A stretch of DNA of 64,000 nucleotides from Natronoflexus pectinivorans (lineage in GTDB: Bacteria; Bacteroidota; Bacteroidia; Bacteroidales; Marinilabiliaceae), in contig NZ_SLWK01000001.1 in assembly GCF_004345615.1 (NCBI RefSeq), positions 860,666 to 924,665 of the forward strand, read 5' to 3'. A program made the position numbers and the translations under genes. Numbering within the stretch: position 1 is the stretch's first letter; each line of letters opens with the position of its first letter. Shown piece after piece: positions 17,161 to 26,173 of this stretch. The notes under the pieces were generated by a model that saw only the letters and a list, made by a program, of their open reading frames with translations, did no database searches and was not told the origin of the DNA.

Positions 17161-18696
17161 TTACAGATATATTCCTTCTCCAACACCAATTGGAATACCG
17201 AGCCAGTACCACACAAACAGCAATACAACCCACATAATGAACAATACGACTGCATAAGGAATCAGTAAGGATATAATAGTACCTATACCTATGTTTTTAT
17301 CATACTTTCTAACCCAGCCGATAAGCAGGGGGAAGTAGATATAAAGCGGACTGATGCAATTGGTGATGGAATCGCCCACGCGGTACATCAGCTGAATGAA
17401 TGCCGGACTGTATCCCAATTGCGCGAGCATTGGGATAAAGATGGGTGCAAAAATGGCCCATTTGGCCGAGCCGCTTCCAATAAAAATATTGAGAAATGCC
17501 ACCAACATCATGAACAAAGTAAACATAAACGGGCCGGTGAGACCGGAAGATTGCAGAAATTCCGCACCATTAATGGCCAATATGGTATCCAGTCGACTCC
17601 AGCTGAAAAGATTTATAAACTGAGCCACAACCAGCATCAGAACAATATAGCCCGACAAATCTTTCATACCCTGTTCCATGAACTTCAGTAAATCGTCGGG
17701 TTTTTTAATGGAGCCGGTTATTTTCCCATACACATATCCCGGAATGGCAAAAAAGAAGAACAAAATGGGAACCAATCCGCGCAGAAAAGGGGATGGAACA
17801 ATGCCGCCGGACTCTTGATTCCGGAGAGGAGCTCCGTCGGGAATTACCAGCAATGCAATAAGTGTAATAAAGATCAGCACCGAAAGTCCAGCATAAAGCA
17901 TTCCCTTTTTTTCTTTTGTGGTTAGTTTTGGGGTTTCTTTAAAGGCTTCAATGCCTTCATCGCCAATGGCAAAGTTTTTACATTTTGGTATGGTGAATTT
18001 GGAGACTATAAACGCACCACCCAGACCGAGCATCACCGTACTGGCTATCATAAAGTACCAGTTGGCAGTGGCACTCACTTCAATATCGGGATCAATTCCG
18101 GCGGCCACTTCTGTTGAAATACCGGCCAACAATACATCGGTGCCGGCAATGAAAAAATTGGCCGTAAATCCGGCGGTGGCACCTGCATAACCGGCAATTA
18201 GCCCGGCAATGGGATGCAGTCCCATCTGCATAAATATGAGTGCTGCAATGGGGGGAACAATAACTACACCTGCATCGGAACCAATGTTGCCGCAGGCACC
18301 AATTATGAAAATAAAGGGAAGCACCACTTTGCGGGGAACGGCAAATGCCATGGTTCGCAGAACGATGGTCAGCAATCCGCTGCGTTCGGCCACCGAAACA
18401 CCCATCAGCATGACTAAAACCAGTCCGAAGGGTGCAAAATGGGCAAAGTTGGTGACCATCTCTTCTAAAAAGCGGCGCAAGCCTTCGCCGGAAACCAGGT
18501 TTTTGGCAAAAACTTCTTCCCCGGTTCCGGGGTCGGTGGCACTGAGGCCAAATAATGCCGCCACAGCACTGGTTGCAATAATTATGATGGTGATCCATAC
18601 GAACATCCAGAATGGATGAGGGAGTTTGTTTCCCAGCTGTTCAACCCATTTTAGCAGTCCGCTGCTTTTGGTTGTTGAGGCAGTTTCCTTTGTCAT
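17161..18696 (-). CDS. AbgT family transporter
   Basis: Integral membrane carrier with about 11-12 hydrophobic helices. Characterised AbgT-family proteins are p-aminobenzoyl-glutamate importers (AbgT) or drug/sulfonamide exporters (MtrF, YdaH). Typical stretches are WVEQLGNKLPHPFWMFVWI at the N-terminus, GACGNIGSDAGVVIVPPIAAL and FIGSGSAKWAIFAPIFIPML, the last being the conserved substrate-site hairpin. I chose ATG 18696 (MTKETAST): a longer frame starts with TTG at 18723, but that codon sits almost on top of a CCTTTG promoter-like sequence. The gene is monocistronic with its own terminator. Direction and substrate of transport are unknown. Confidence 0.88.
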   Translation of the reverse strand: MTKETASTTKSSGLLKWVEQLGNKLPHPFWMFVWITIIIIATSAVAALFGLSATDPGTGEEVFAKNLVSGEGLRRFLEEMVTNFAHFAPFGLVLVMLMGVSVAERSGLLTIVLRTMAFAVPRKVVLPFIFIIGACGNIGSDAGVVIVPPIAALIFMQMGLHPIAGLIAGYAGATAGFTANFFIAGTDVLLAGISTEVAAGIDPDIEVSATANWYFMIASTVMLGLGGAFIVSKFTIPKCKNFAIGDEGIEAFKETPKLTTKEKKGMLYAGLSVLIFITLIALLVIPDGAPLRNQESGGIVPSPFLRGLVPILFFFFAIPGYVYGKITGSIKKPDDLLKFMEQGMKDLSGYIVLMLVVAQFINLFSWSRLDTILAINGAEFLQSSGLTGPFMFTLFMMLVAFLNIFIGSGSAKWAIFAPIFIPMLAQLGYSPAFIQLMYRVGDSITNCISPLYIYFPLLIGWVRKYDKNIGIGTIISLLIPYAVVLFIMWVVLLFVWYWLGIPIGVGEGIYL

Positions 18697-18856
18697 AATT
18701 GATAACAGGGTGTTATTTCGCAATTAACAAAGGCGTAAAAATGGTAAAAAAAATGAAGAATGGAAATGATAATAGATCAAATGGAGTAGTTTTTTTGAGG
18801 TTAGAATGAAAGAGCCGCGTTTTTTATTAAATGAGTCTGACTTGATATAAAACAGT

Positions 18857-19753
18857 TTACGGTTTTATTATTCCATTTTTGTTTGTCTCAACTTTTGGGT
18901 TCAATGGATTTGATGGTTCATTGTTGTTTATTACTACAACAGGGGTGGGCAGATTGAAACCGTTTGCAATTAATGCGAGTACAACATCATCCATCACCTT
19001 TGACCGGATGCTGTGATGCAAAGACCGGTTGGTCGTTTTAAATGTATCAACCCAAAACATCACCCTTATATTTATGGTGGTTGTAGCCAGTTCATTGATC
19101 GTGATGGCGGGCTTTTTAGAGCCTTTTAAAACTCCATCTACATTGTTTACTGTTTCAAGAATTAACTTTATGGCTTCCGTGGGTTTGTTTTGATAAGTGA
19201 TTCCGATCATAAATTCGTATCGCAAAAAACCATCAATGGTGTAATTAAACAATGGGTTTTTTAGAATTATGGCGTTAGGTATAAAAACATCCTTGCCATC
19301 AGGTGTTTTTATTAGCGTTTCACGAATGTTTATATCTTTCACAAACCCTTCAATGCTGTTTATTTCAATTAAATCATCTATTCTAAATGGACTCTTAAAG
19401 GCAAGGATAATTCCTGCCAAAAAATTTTCTCCAATGTCTTTCAATGCAAACCCAATGACAAAGGTTAACAATCCCGCTCCGGCCAAAATTTTGTTGGTAA
19501 AAGCATTGAGACCCAATAAATAAAGGGTTATAAAAATCACTACTGTTTTCAGAACAAAGCTGATAATTTGCGATATAAATGATGCAGTAATATGGTTAGG
19601 TGATTTTCTAACTAAGCGCCGTCTAACTTTATTTTTTATAAAATTGGTTATCACGAACCCTGCAATAAAAAATAGCAGGATAAATGCATAATTAAGGTAG
19701 TTTGTTTTAAAATATTCTATCACATTGTGATAGAATTCAACGGTTTGTTCCAT
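18857..19753 (-). CDS. small-conductance mechanosensitive channel, MscS family
   Basis: A 298-residue channel of the short MscS type that opens under membrane tension to release solutes during osmotic downshock. Three N-terminal membrane helices (about residues 17-37, 60-82, 88-115) end in the pore helix region AGAGLLTFVIGFALKDIGENFLAG, followed by the beta domain (FRIDDLIEINSIEGFVKDINIRETLI) and a C-terminal alpha/beta domain. It is the last gene of a four-gene minus-strand unit, 13 bp after the CoA-disulfide reductase-like gene. Confidence 0.9.
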   Translation of the reverse strand: MEQTVEFYHNVIEYFKTNYLNYAFILLFFIAGFVITNFIKNKVRRRLVRKSPNHITASFISQIISFVLKTVVIFITLYLLGLNAFTNKILAGAGLLTFVIGFALKDIGENFLAGIILAFKSPFRIDDLIEINSIEGFVKDINIRETLIKTPDGKDVFIPNAIILKNPLFNYTIDGFLRYEFMIGITYQNKPTEAIKLILETVNNVDGVLKGSKKPAITINELATTTINIRVMFWVDTFKTTNRSLHHSIRSKVMDDVVLALIANGFNLPTPVVVINNNEPSNPLNPKVETNKNGIIKP

Positions 19754-19766
19754 GTTGAATCAATCA

Positions 19767-21116
19767 TTAAATAAATTTTCGCGCGGCAATTTGTACCGGA
19801 TCCCAAACGGTAGAAAATGGTGGGGCGTAAGCCAAATCAAGGTCCACCAATTGTTGTACGGTAAATCCTGCCGTAATGGCTGTTGCAATGGTGTCGATGC
19901 GCTTGGCTGCACCTTGGTATCCAATAATTTGTCCGCCTAAAATCCGCTTGGTGGCTTGGTCAACTAAAAGCTTCACCGTGATTTTTTCGGATCCGGGATA
20001 GTAGCCTGCCGGTGAAGATGAAGTGATTGTTTCCACCTGATAATCAAGTTTCAATTTTATTGCTTCTTTTTCGGATATGCCCGTACATGAAATTTCGAGA
20101 CCGTTAAATTTTGTGATGGCAGTACCCAAAACGCCGGGAAACCGGGCACTGCCACCACTGATGTTAATTCCCGCAACCAGCCCATGCTTGTTGGCAACAG
20201 TACCCAAAGCAATGTGAACCTGTTTTTGGGTAATTAGGTGAAAGGATTCGGCGCAATCGCCTGCTGCCCAAATATTGGGCGCAGAAGTTTCAAGCCGCTG
20301 GTTGACGCAAATGGCGTTATTGGCACCTAATTTTATGCCGGCTTGTGCTGCCAGTTCAGAATTGGGTTTTACGCCCATACCAAGAATGACAATGTCGGCA
20401 GGGATGGATTGTTTGTCGGTTATTACCGTTTTTACACTACCATCGGGATTCTTTTCAAACTTCACTAGTTTCTCTTCTAATAAAACCTTTACCTGCTGTT
20501 CCGTCATGTAGTCAAAAATAAGGTCGGCCATATCCTTATCGAAAGTAGCCATTAATTGTGGAGCCATATCGATTAGGGTAACTTCCATTGATCGATCGAG
20601 AAAAGCTTCAGCCATCTCAATGCCAATGTATCCTCCACCTACCACCACTGCTTTGGTCGGTTTTTTCTCATTAACGAAATTAAAAACATCAATTCCGCTT
20701 TGAAGCGTTGAGAGAGTAAATATTCCACCGGCATCAACATTTTCCATTTCGGGTACAATTGGTGAGGCGCCTGTGGCTATAAGCAGATCATCCCACGGTT
20801 CCCAAAAAACGTTCTCTTCATCGAGACTTTTAACCTTTACGCGCTTGCTGATGGGATCAATTTCAATCACCTCATGACGAGTGCGTACATCAATATATTG
20901 TTTTTGCCTGAAGACTTCGGGTTTACGGGCAATCAGTTGTTCCTCAGATTCAATTTGCCCACCTATGTAATAGGGCATTCCACAAGCAGAGTAGGAGGTA
21001 TGAATGCCTCGCTCAAAGACTACAATCTCACATTCAGGTTGCTCACGCCTCACTTTGGAGGCTGCTGTCATACCAGCAGCATCTCCACCTATTACAATCA
21101 ATTTATTGTTCTGCAT
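19767..21116 (-). CDS. CoA-disulfide/persulfide reductase-like flavoprotein
   Basis: FAD-dependent pyridine nucleotide-disulfide oxidoreductase, 449 residues, of the single-cysteine class (CoA-disulfide reductase, NADH oxidase, Npsr). Features are the FAD motif VIGGDAAGMTAAS at 8-20, the redox Cys45 in SYSACGMPYYIGG, the NAD(P) motif VVGGGYIGIEMAEAF near 160, IWAAGDCAE, and a C-terminal dimerisation domain. Such enzymes reduce CoA disulfide, CoA or polysulfur persulfides, or O2. With a persulfide dioxygenase-type gene only 5 kb away, persulfide reduction is plausible (inference). There is no C-terminal rhodanese domain. The start overlaps the DUF2254 gene by 14 bp. Confidence 0.87.
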   Translation of the reverse strand: MQNNKLIVIGGDAAGMTAASKVRREQPECEIVVFERGIHTSYSACGMPYYIGGQIESEEQLIARKPEVFRQKQYIDVRTRHEVIEIDPISKRVKVKSLDEENVFWEPWDDLLIATGASPIVPEMENVDAGGIFTLSTLQSGIDVFNFVNEKKPTKAVVVGGGYIGIEMAEAFLDRSMEVTLIDMAPQLMATFDKDMADLIFDYMTEQQVKVLLEEKLVKFEKNPDGSVKTVITDKQSIPADIVILGMGVKPNSELAAQAGIKLGANNAICVNQRLETSAPNIWAAGDCAESFHLITQKQVHIALGTVANKHGLVAGINISGGSARFPGVLGTAITKFNGLEISCTGISEKEAIKLKLDYQVETITSSSPAGYYPGSEKITVKLLVDQATKRILGGQIIGYQGAAKRIDTIATAITAGFTVQQLVDLDLAYAPPFSTVWDPVQIAARKFI

Positions 21117-22431
21117 TTGGTAAGTTTTTATGTTTTAAAGTTTTATATCGGTCTTTCATGTTTTTCAGGTCATGTTTTTCTGAAAATGAATTTTTAGCGG
21201 CATTCATAATCATTTTAGCATGGAGGTTAATGAGTTTTTGTTGATTTTTATTTCTTGTAAAAGTGCTTATGGTTAGCATTGCCTCCATTAACCGTATAAG
21301 CACTGCCGGACTACCTTCACCATATTGCCTGATTTGGTTAAAAGCTGTGTTCAGCATACCGGAAAAAGTATGGGTATCGGCAACAATTCTTAATTTACCC
21401 TGGGAGTCGTAACGGTATGGTGAGGGGAACTCTGCGCCAGCCAGGTAACACATGATGGATGTCAAGTTGTCAATGCAGGCAATGGCAGTATAGGGGTCGT
21501 TCACTCCGGGCGATAGGGCTCTTGCAGCTACTTCAACCATCTGATGAATTGAGAACTCCGCATCCTGTAAAGGGGTGCGGACTTTTCCAAGTATGAAATC
21601 ATTTTGAATCTTTTCATGCAAATTTTTGCTGCACTCTTCATTGCAAAAAACCTCGCAAAGGACCATTCCCTGAGTGAGAAAGTTTCCGGGTCGGAAACGC
21701 AAAACAATGACACAGTCATTGTTTACAGCAAGATTCATCAGGCCTTGTCCGTCAATAGATTGCAAATAGCCGCTTTTGCTGTTGGTGATTTTTTGCTTAT
21801 AAGCATATTCTGTTTTCAGGGCGTTTATGTCGGGAATTGCATTTTCTTCTTCAAGGCCAATTTCATCAGGAAAGAGCTTTTTGATACTCTTTGACATGGA
21901 TTCTGAAATATCGGAGATCACCTTATCGGATTGGATACTCATGGAAACATGATGAATAAAAACGACCAGCAGGATAATACCAATCATAGCCGATACCAGC
22001 GCGACCAGAACAGAAATGGCCGGAACAAAATTAAAGTCGGTGCTATCTTTTATAGAAGTTAAAACAATTAGGCAATAGACAAAAGAAGAGACATAGGTTC
22101 CTAAAACAACCTGATTTAGTTTGTCGTACATAAAATTTCTAACCAAACGGGAGCCCAATTGAGAGGATGCCAAAGTGAGCACCACCAACGTAATGGAAAA
22201 AACAGTACCTGCCACGCCAATCATGGCTCCGCCTATGATGACTAGTATGCTGCGAGCAGAATCAATACTTGCAGGCAAAAGGTATTTTAAAACACCATCC
22301 GGAGTGTAGGACGTTTGGCTATCGAGATAAATTAAACCCATGGCCGAGCCACTTGCAAGCATAAGCATCATGACAGGAATAAACCAAAAACTTGAATTGA
22401 GATCTTCCCATAAGTACTGAAATTTCTTCAT
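21103..22431 (-). CDS. DUF2254 family membrane protein
   Basis: A 442-residue protein with four N-terminal membrane segments (about residues 15-40, 60-90, 105-128, 138-163) and a large cytosolic C-terminal domain. Recognisable DUF2254 stretches include IIGGAMIGVAGTVFSITLVV, LASSQLGSRLVRNFM and SPGVNDPYTAIACIDNL. The family has no assigned function; its SPGVNDPxTA motif is strongly conserved. It overlaps the downstream flavoprotein gene by 14 bp and lies 6 bp after the AI-2E exporter gene, so all are one operon. Confidence 0.88.
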   Translation of the reverse strand: MKKFQYLWEDLNSSFWFIPVMMLMLASGSAMGLIYLDSQTSYTPDGVLKYLLPASIDSARSILVIIGGAMIGVAGTVFSITLVVLTLASSQLGSRLVRNFMYDKLNQVVLGTYVSSFVYCLIVLTSIKDSTDFNFVPAISVLVALVSAMIGIILLVVFIHHVSMSIQSDKVISDISESMSKSIKKLFPDEIGLEEENAIPDINALKTEYAYKQKITNSKSGYLQSIDGQGLMNLAVNNDCVIVLRFRPGNFLTQGMVLCEVFCNEECSKNLHEKIQNDFILGKVRTPLQDAEFSIHQMVEVAARALSPGVNDPYTAIACIDNLTSIMCYLAGAEFPSPYRYDSQGKLRIVADTHTFSGMLNTAFNQIRQYGEGSPAVLIRLMEAMLTISTFTRNKNQQKLINLHAKMIMNAAKNSFSEKHDLKNMKDRYKTLKHKNLPNAEQ

Positions 22432-22437
22432 ATTCTT

Positions 22438-23490
22438 CTATTTTTTGAATTCATCCTTATCTCTTTGTCCTAGTAAAAAGCCGATGGGTCTTAGCTTAGA
22501 TTGGTTGAGCGAAATGATTTTAACCATTGCAATAATTGGAACAAACAATATCATTCCGGCTAAACCCCAAATTATTCCTCCCACAACTATAGTGACAATG
22601 ATGACCAGTGGATTTATTTCGACTTCTTTCCCGAGAATTAGTGGTTCGAGTACATAGCTCTCAATTAGTTGAATAACAATAACTATAGAAGAGAAGATTA
22701 AAATCTTTTGCAGACTGTCGAAATAGATAAAGGAAAACAAAATTGGTAGCAAACCGCTTAGTAAAGGGCCAAAATATGGAATGATGGTTATTACTGCACC
22801 GAATAAAGTAAACAGTAATGCATAAGGAAGTCCGAAGAGTATAAAAGTGATGAAAAACATGATTCCCAAAAGTATCATCACTTTCGCCCGACCCCATAAA
22901 TAGTGAAATGCGACATGACTGATCTTGCTGAGAGTCTCTTTAGTAGAGCTCTCTTGTTCCTGTGAAACATACATCATCAGGAAATCAAATATCTTCTTTC
23001 TGTACAATAGTAGTAAAAACAGATAAATCAATACCAAAAAGAAACTAAAGACAGTACTTAATACATTTCCGAAAAAGTTGGTTACGAAAGGTTCAATTTT
23101 CTCGATGATCTGTCCCGATCTTTCCTCAAGGATCTCATCCTGCTGGCTTAGAGATATATTGGTTATGGCTTCAATTCTGTTTTGGCCGCTTTTGATTAAA
23201 GACATTACTTTGTCTTCCATCGACGGCATATCGGATACAAATAAATTGATTTGAGTTATAAACAAGAAAAGAATGCCTCCGAAAATGATAAATACAACCA
23301 GAGTACTTAATAATGCGGCGATGGTACGATTTAACTTTATTTTTTCGAGGAATTTGCAGAGGGGAACCATCAGGAATGCGAAGAAAATCCCAAATATAAA
23401 TGGGATTAAAAACGGAGCGCCCAAATAGAGAAAAACTACAATGAGCAAGAAGAATATTAAGATTCTATTGGTCTTTTTTAGTTGATTCAT
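22438..23490 (-). CDS. AI-2E family transporter (PerM/YhhT type), copy 1
   Basis: Membrane protein of 350 residues with about seven to eight helices and the family pattern: paired N-terminal helices (FLLIVVFLYLGAPFLIPFIFG), a periplasmic segment, then FTLFGAVITIIPYFGPLLSGLLP with the conserved IPYFGP, and a C-terminal VGGIIWGLAGMILFVPIIAMVKI. Family members export autoinducer-2 or act as Na+/H+ antiporters, so the name does not fix the function. It is the first gene of the 23490-18857 operon. A second family member lies at 50540. Confidence 0.88.
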   Translation of the reverse strand: MNQLKKTNRILIFFLLIVVFLYLGAPFLIPFIFGIFFAFLMVPLCKFLEKIKLNRTIAALLSTLVVFIIFGGILFLFITQINLFVSDMPSMEDKVMSLIKSGQNRIEAITNISLSQQDEILEERSGQIIEKIEPFVTNFFGNVLSTVFSFFLVLIYLFLLLLYRKKIFDFLMMYVSQEQESSTKETLSKISHVAFHYLWGRAKVMILLGIMFFITFILFGLPYALLFTLFGAVITIIPYFGPLLSGLLPILFSFIYFDSLQKILIFSSIVIVIQLIESYVLEPLILGKEVEINPLVIIVTIVVGGIIWGLAGMILFVPIIAMVKIISLNQSKLRPIGFLLGQRDKDEFKK

Positions 23491-23596
23491 GTTACATAAG
23501 TATTAAATTTCACTGGTGTCCGATTAAAATATTTGACCATATTGACAATCGTTTATTCGTGAGGTATTTATTAATTTTTGCTATTAATGGGGGCTT

Positions 23597-23816
23597 ACTT
23601 CCGCCTCAAGGAATTTCCGTTAATAAAATCAAGTTTATTGTCGTTAAAAAATCCGGGTTGTTTGAGCGTAGCGAGTTTCCCGGATTTTAGACAATAAGAT
23701 TGATTTTTAGGAAATTACTTGCAGCGGCGGCATTTTTTGCTTACTTTTTTTTGCTGTAGAAAAAAAGTAAGAGCCCGTGCGGCTTGAGCACTTAAATAAT
23801 ATGGAATTATTTTCCC
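23597..23816 (+). repeat. structured repeat, left arm flanking the sulfur cassette
   Basis: This copy matches the reverse complement of 27660-27971. The best-conserved 115 bp (23700-23816 with 27660-27780) differ at few positions and include GCAGCGGCGGCATTTTTT and GCCCGTGCGGCTTGAGCACT. The outer part shares the CCGCCTCA start and a loop TTGTTTGAGCGTAGCGAGTT at 23658. Confidence 0.85.
23648..23688. other. hairpin with conserved loop and variable stem (left copy)
   Basis: A perfect 10-bp stem AAAATCCGGG / CCCGGATTTT closes a 21-nt loop containing TTTGAGCGTAGCGAG. The right copy at 27887-27924 keeps the loop but has a different, still perfect stem. Confidence 0.75.
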
Positions 23817-23858
23817 GGACAATAATGATTAAATTTATAAAACTCTAATAATCTATTG

Positions 23859-24032
23859 ATTTAAAGAATAAGTTTTGTTTTTATGCGATTTTGTATTTCT
23901 CCTGAGGTTTTAAAGACCTTATGTTTAATAATTTAATTTTGGTAGAAATATTTGCAACTAAAGTCAACCTTATTAAAGATAAAACGAACATGTTTTTTTA
24001 AACACTCCGATTTAGTTCACGCCCGGGTTAGA
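23859..24032 (+). repeat. dispersed direct repeat, copy 1
   Basis: About 170 bp that recur in the same orientation at 35472-35644 with scattered changes. Shared landmarks are CAACCTTATTAAA, ACTCCGATTT and GTTCAC. Both copies lie at the 3' end of a minus-strand gene. Confidence 0.8.
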
Positions 24033-24077
24033 GGCAAACGGGTTGATTTTGATATTGCTGATTTATGCGTTGAATAC

Positions 24078-24653
24078 TTATAACCCGACACTCTCAAACC
24101 AAAACAGCAAAAGAACAATCAGGGTAACTGCCGGTACCACTGCCGCCCAATCGTTTACCTTTAGTAAGCGCGGCAAGGTTATATCTCCAAAATCGCCTTT
24201 TTTCAGGATGCCATTTTTTAATTTGGAGTAAGTTACTGCAAAAATCCAGGTACCCAGAACAATGCCTGCCATTCCGCCAACAATTGCATCTAAATAACCG
24301 TTGCCAATGGCACCGGCAATGGTGCCGGGGCAATAGCCCAAAATGGCAAAGCCAACGCCAAAAATAAGAGCACCAATCACGTTCTTGCCCACTGAGCCGC
24401 TCTTAATGGAAAGCTTAATCCATCCCATGGATTTCATAAAATAAATTCCAATCATCCCTGTTGCCACTGCCGAAAGCATTATTTTCAACACTGTAAAATC
24501 GGTGAGTAGCAATTGCCCTACAATCACATCATATTTGGTTGCACCGCCTTTGTGGAGAAGAAAGCCGAACAGGATGCCAAAACCCAAACCAAAAAACAAG
24601 GGTCTTCTATCCGGATCTTCCTTGATGTGTGGTTCAATATTTTTATTTTTCAT
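24078..24653 (-). CDS. YeeE/YedE family sulfur transporter, half A
   Basis: A 191-residue membrane protein with about five helices, corresponding to one half of YeeE/YedE. YeeE (TsuA) imports thiosulfate through a path of cysteines; here the conserved cysteine is Cys108 in FAILGYCPGTIAGAIGNG. GLGFGILFGFLLHKGGATKYDVI is the typical opening of this half. The other half is encoded separately at 25634-26170, so the pair would form one carrier. It is the last gene of the cassette, 150 bp after the beta-barrel gene. Cargo might be thiosulfate or a persulfide-type sulfur species (inference). Confidence 0.88.
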   Translation of the reverse strand: MKNKNIEPHIKEDPDRRPLFFGLGFGILFGFLLHKGGATKYDVIVGQLLLTDFTVLKIMLSAVATGMIGIYFMKSMGWIKLSIKSGSVGKNVIGALIFGVGFAILGYCPGTIAGAIGNGYLDAIVGGMAGIVLGTWIFAVTYSKLKNGILKKGDFGDITLPRLLKVNDWAAVVPAVTLIVLLLFWFESVGL

Positions 24654-24717
24654 AGATATAAAAGTTTGTTGAGTTTTTAAATGTCAGAAATACAGATGTG
24701 TGCAAACCTGTTTTCTG

Positions 24718-24800
24718 TGGTCTAATCTCGCTATGCGAGGCTTCGCTGAGCTTAGCATCTCATGATCTAATCCCGATTTTAGAGGGATTAGATCTATTGT
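24718..24800. repeat. dispersed repeat with terminator-like dyad, copy 1
   Basis: About 80 bp homologous to 32917-32996, both just past the 3' end of minus-strand genes. Shared parts include ATGC-GGCTTCGCT and GCTTAGCATCT-like blocks, and a dyad (TCTAATCCCGAT with its complement around TTTAGAG). It probably acts as a terminator for the beta-barrel gene. Confidence 0.6.
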
Positions 24801-24802
24801 AG

Positions 24803-25534
24803 TTAAAAGTTAATGATCACACCCAAGTTAGCAAAATGCAACATGGCAAAGTTGTAAACAGCTTTTACATCTTTACCTCCTTCTACTAATCTGTATGCTA
24901 CCTTTAACATCAAACGCTCATTAATTTGTCTTTTCCCTCCCAGATATAAGTCAAAAGTTCTTCTGGAGCTATTGGCCAAACCATCTCCTTCAAAATAAAG
25001 AATCCAATTGTTTAAGTTGTATCCAGCATATAAATGCCATAAAGGCATAAACCCAAAATTTGCCTTTTTCTCTATGGTGTTAGATTCCGATAAACGAATT
25101 TTTGCATCCCGGACTTCTGCAGTTAAGCCAATGCCAACGATCCATTTATCAGAGCTGTAAAAGTCTCTGCGATATGTCGCTCTATAACTGTTAAATTTAT
25201 AGCGTGCATTTATAATTTGTTCCTCAAGAAATGTTGTGTTCTGAAACCTGATATCAAATGGTGCTGCACCCTCATAATCTACACTTAGAGGTGCATACAG
25301 TAAAAATATGTGGTTTTTATCCCTGAAGCTATAACCGAGTTTTAAGTTATAGTACATCACAGGTGTCTGTATTTGAAAATCTTTATACAAATCAAAGGGA
25401 GTTCCTTCTTCGTTAGGAATTTGAGCCTTGTTATAGGTTTGTCCAGCCAATCCGCCGGATACATCCAGGCTAAACTGGCCATATGTATAAAAAAGCAGCC
25501 CAGAAAAGATTATTGTCAGGAATAGTTTTTTCAT
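24803..25534 (-). CDS. predicted outer-membrane beta-barrel protein
   Basis: A 243-residue protein with a clear signal peptide (residues 1-19, ending FYTYGQ). The rest alternates hydrophobic and polar residues with many aromatic ends (MYYNLKLGYSF, RATYRRDFYS, WHLYAGYNLNNWILYFEG), as expected for an 8-10 strand outer-membrane barrel, and ends in the phenylalanine typical of such proteins (LGVIINF). I do not recognise a named family. Lying between the two YeeE halves, it may provide outer-membrane passage or sensing for the same sulfur compound (inference). Confidence 0.65.
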   Translation of the reverse strand: MKKLFLTIIFSGLLFYTYGQFSLDVSGGLAGQTYNKAQIPNEEGTPFDLYKDFQIQTPVMYYNLKLGYSFRDKNHIFLLYAPLSVDYEGAAPFDIRFQNTTFLEEQIINARYKFNSYRATYRRDFYSSDKWIVGIGLTAEVRDAKIRLSESNTIEKKANFGFMPLWHLYAGYNLNNWILYFEGDGLANSSRRTFDLYLGGKRQINERLMLKVAYRLVEGGKDVKAVYNFAMLHFANLGVIINF

Positions 25535-25633
25535 TTTTTTTGATTTGCTAAATATTCAATAGAGTTACTTTTTCTTCATTTATCTCGACCCAAAAGGGAG
25601 TGAGAAAACCAATTTGTTCCTTTAGTTTCAATT

Positions 25634-26170
25634 TTAATATGCAAAAACATGAAATATTAAATGGGCAGTTATAATGCCTCCAATAAAAAAAAATATGGCC
25701 GAAACCCAGCTTGAAACAGCAAGTTGCAGTGTGCCACTGATGCCGTGTCCGCTGGTGCATCCACCGGCAAAACGTGCGCCGAAGCCGAGAATAACTCCTC
25801 CGGTCAAAGCGACAATTACCCTAAGGATTGCGCTATCGCCAAAAGCTGAAGCCCAAAGTGATGGTACCCACACACCAACCTGAAGATCGCCTGAGATAAT
25901 TGCCGATAAAAACGCCCCTGCCACTACACCCATCACCAGCATCCACTGCCAGTTGAGGTTAAGTTTTATTTTTTTGTAGTAGGGCCTTCGTTTTGCTTTG
26001 CCTCCGGTAATTAAATTCTCAATCAAACCACCGGCTCTGGCAAATGTGGTGGAAGTGGCAATGGGTTTGCCCGAAATTAAAAAACTGAGCCAGCTCAATA
26101 ACCCAATGCCTATGCCAACGGCATAGGGCGACCAGCGGGCATCTGTAAAAACGGAAGCAATTGTTTCCAT
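25634..26170 (-). CDS. YeeE/YedE family sulfur transporter, half B
   Basis: A 178-residue membrane protein with about five helices and the YeeE signature FGARFAGGCTSGHGISG, placing the conserved Cys138. The N-terminal WSPYAVGIGIGLLSWLSFL and the TTFARAGGLIENL motif match the amino-terminal half of full-length YeeE. It begins 3 bp after the MBL-rhodanese gene, so the two are translationally close and surely co-transcribed. Together with the 24078-24653 product it makes the complete two-half carrier. Confidence 0.88.
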   Translation of the reverse strand: METIASVFTDARWSPYAVGIGIGLLSWLSFLISGKPIATSTTFARAGGLIENLITGGKAKRRPYYKKIKLNLNWQWMLVMGVVAGAFLSAIISGDLQVGVWVPSLWASAFGDSAILRVIVALTGGVILGFGARFAGGCTSGHGISGTLQLAVSSWVSAIFFFIGGIITAHLIFHVFAY

Positions 26171-26173
26171 AAT

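Larger units (their letters stand above)
23491..24077. other. repeat-rich intergenic region, 587 bp
   Basis: Contains no gene. It holds one arm of the inverted repeat pair that flanks the sulfur cassette (23597-23816), including a hairpin at 23648-23688, and then one copy of a dispersed direct repeat (23859-24032). Confidence 0.75.
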
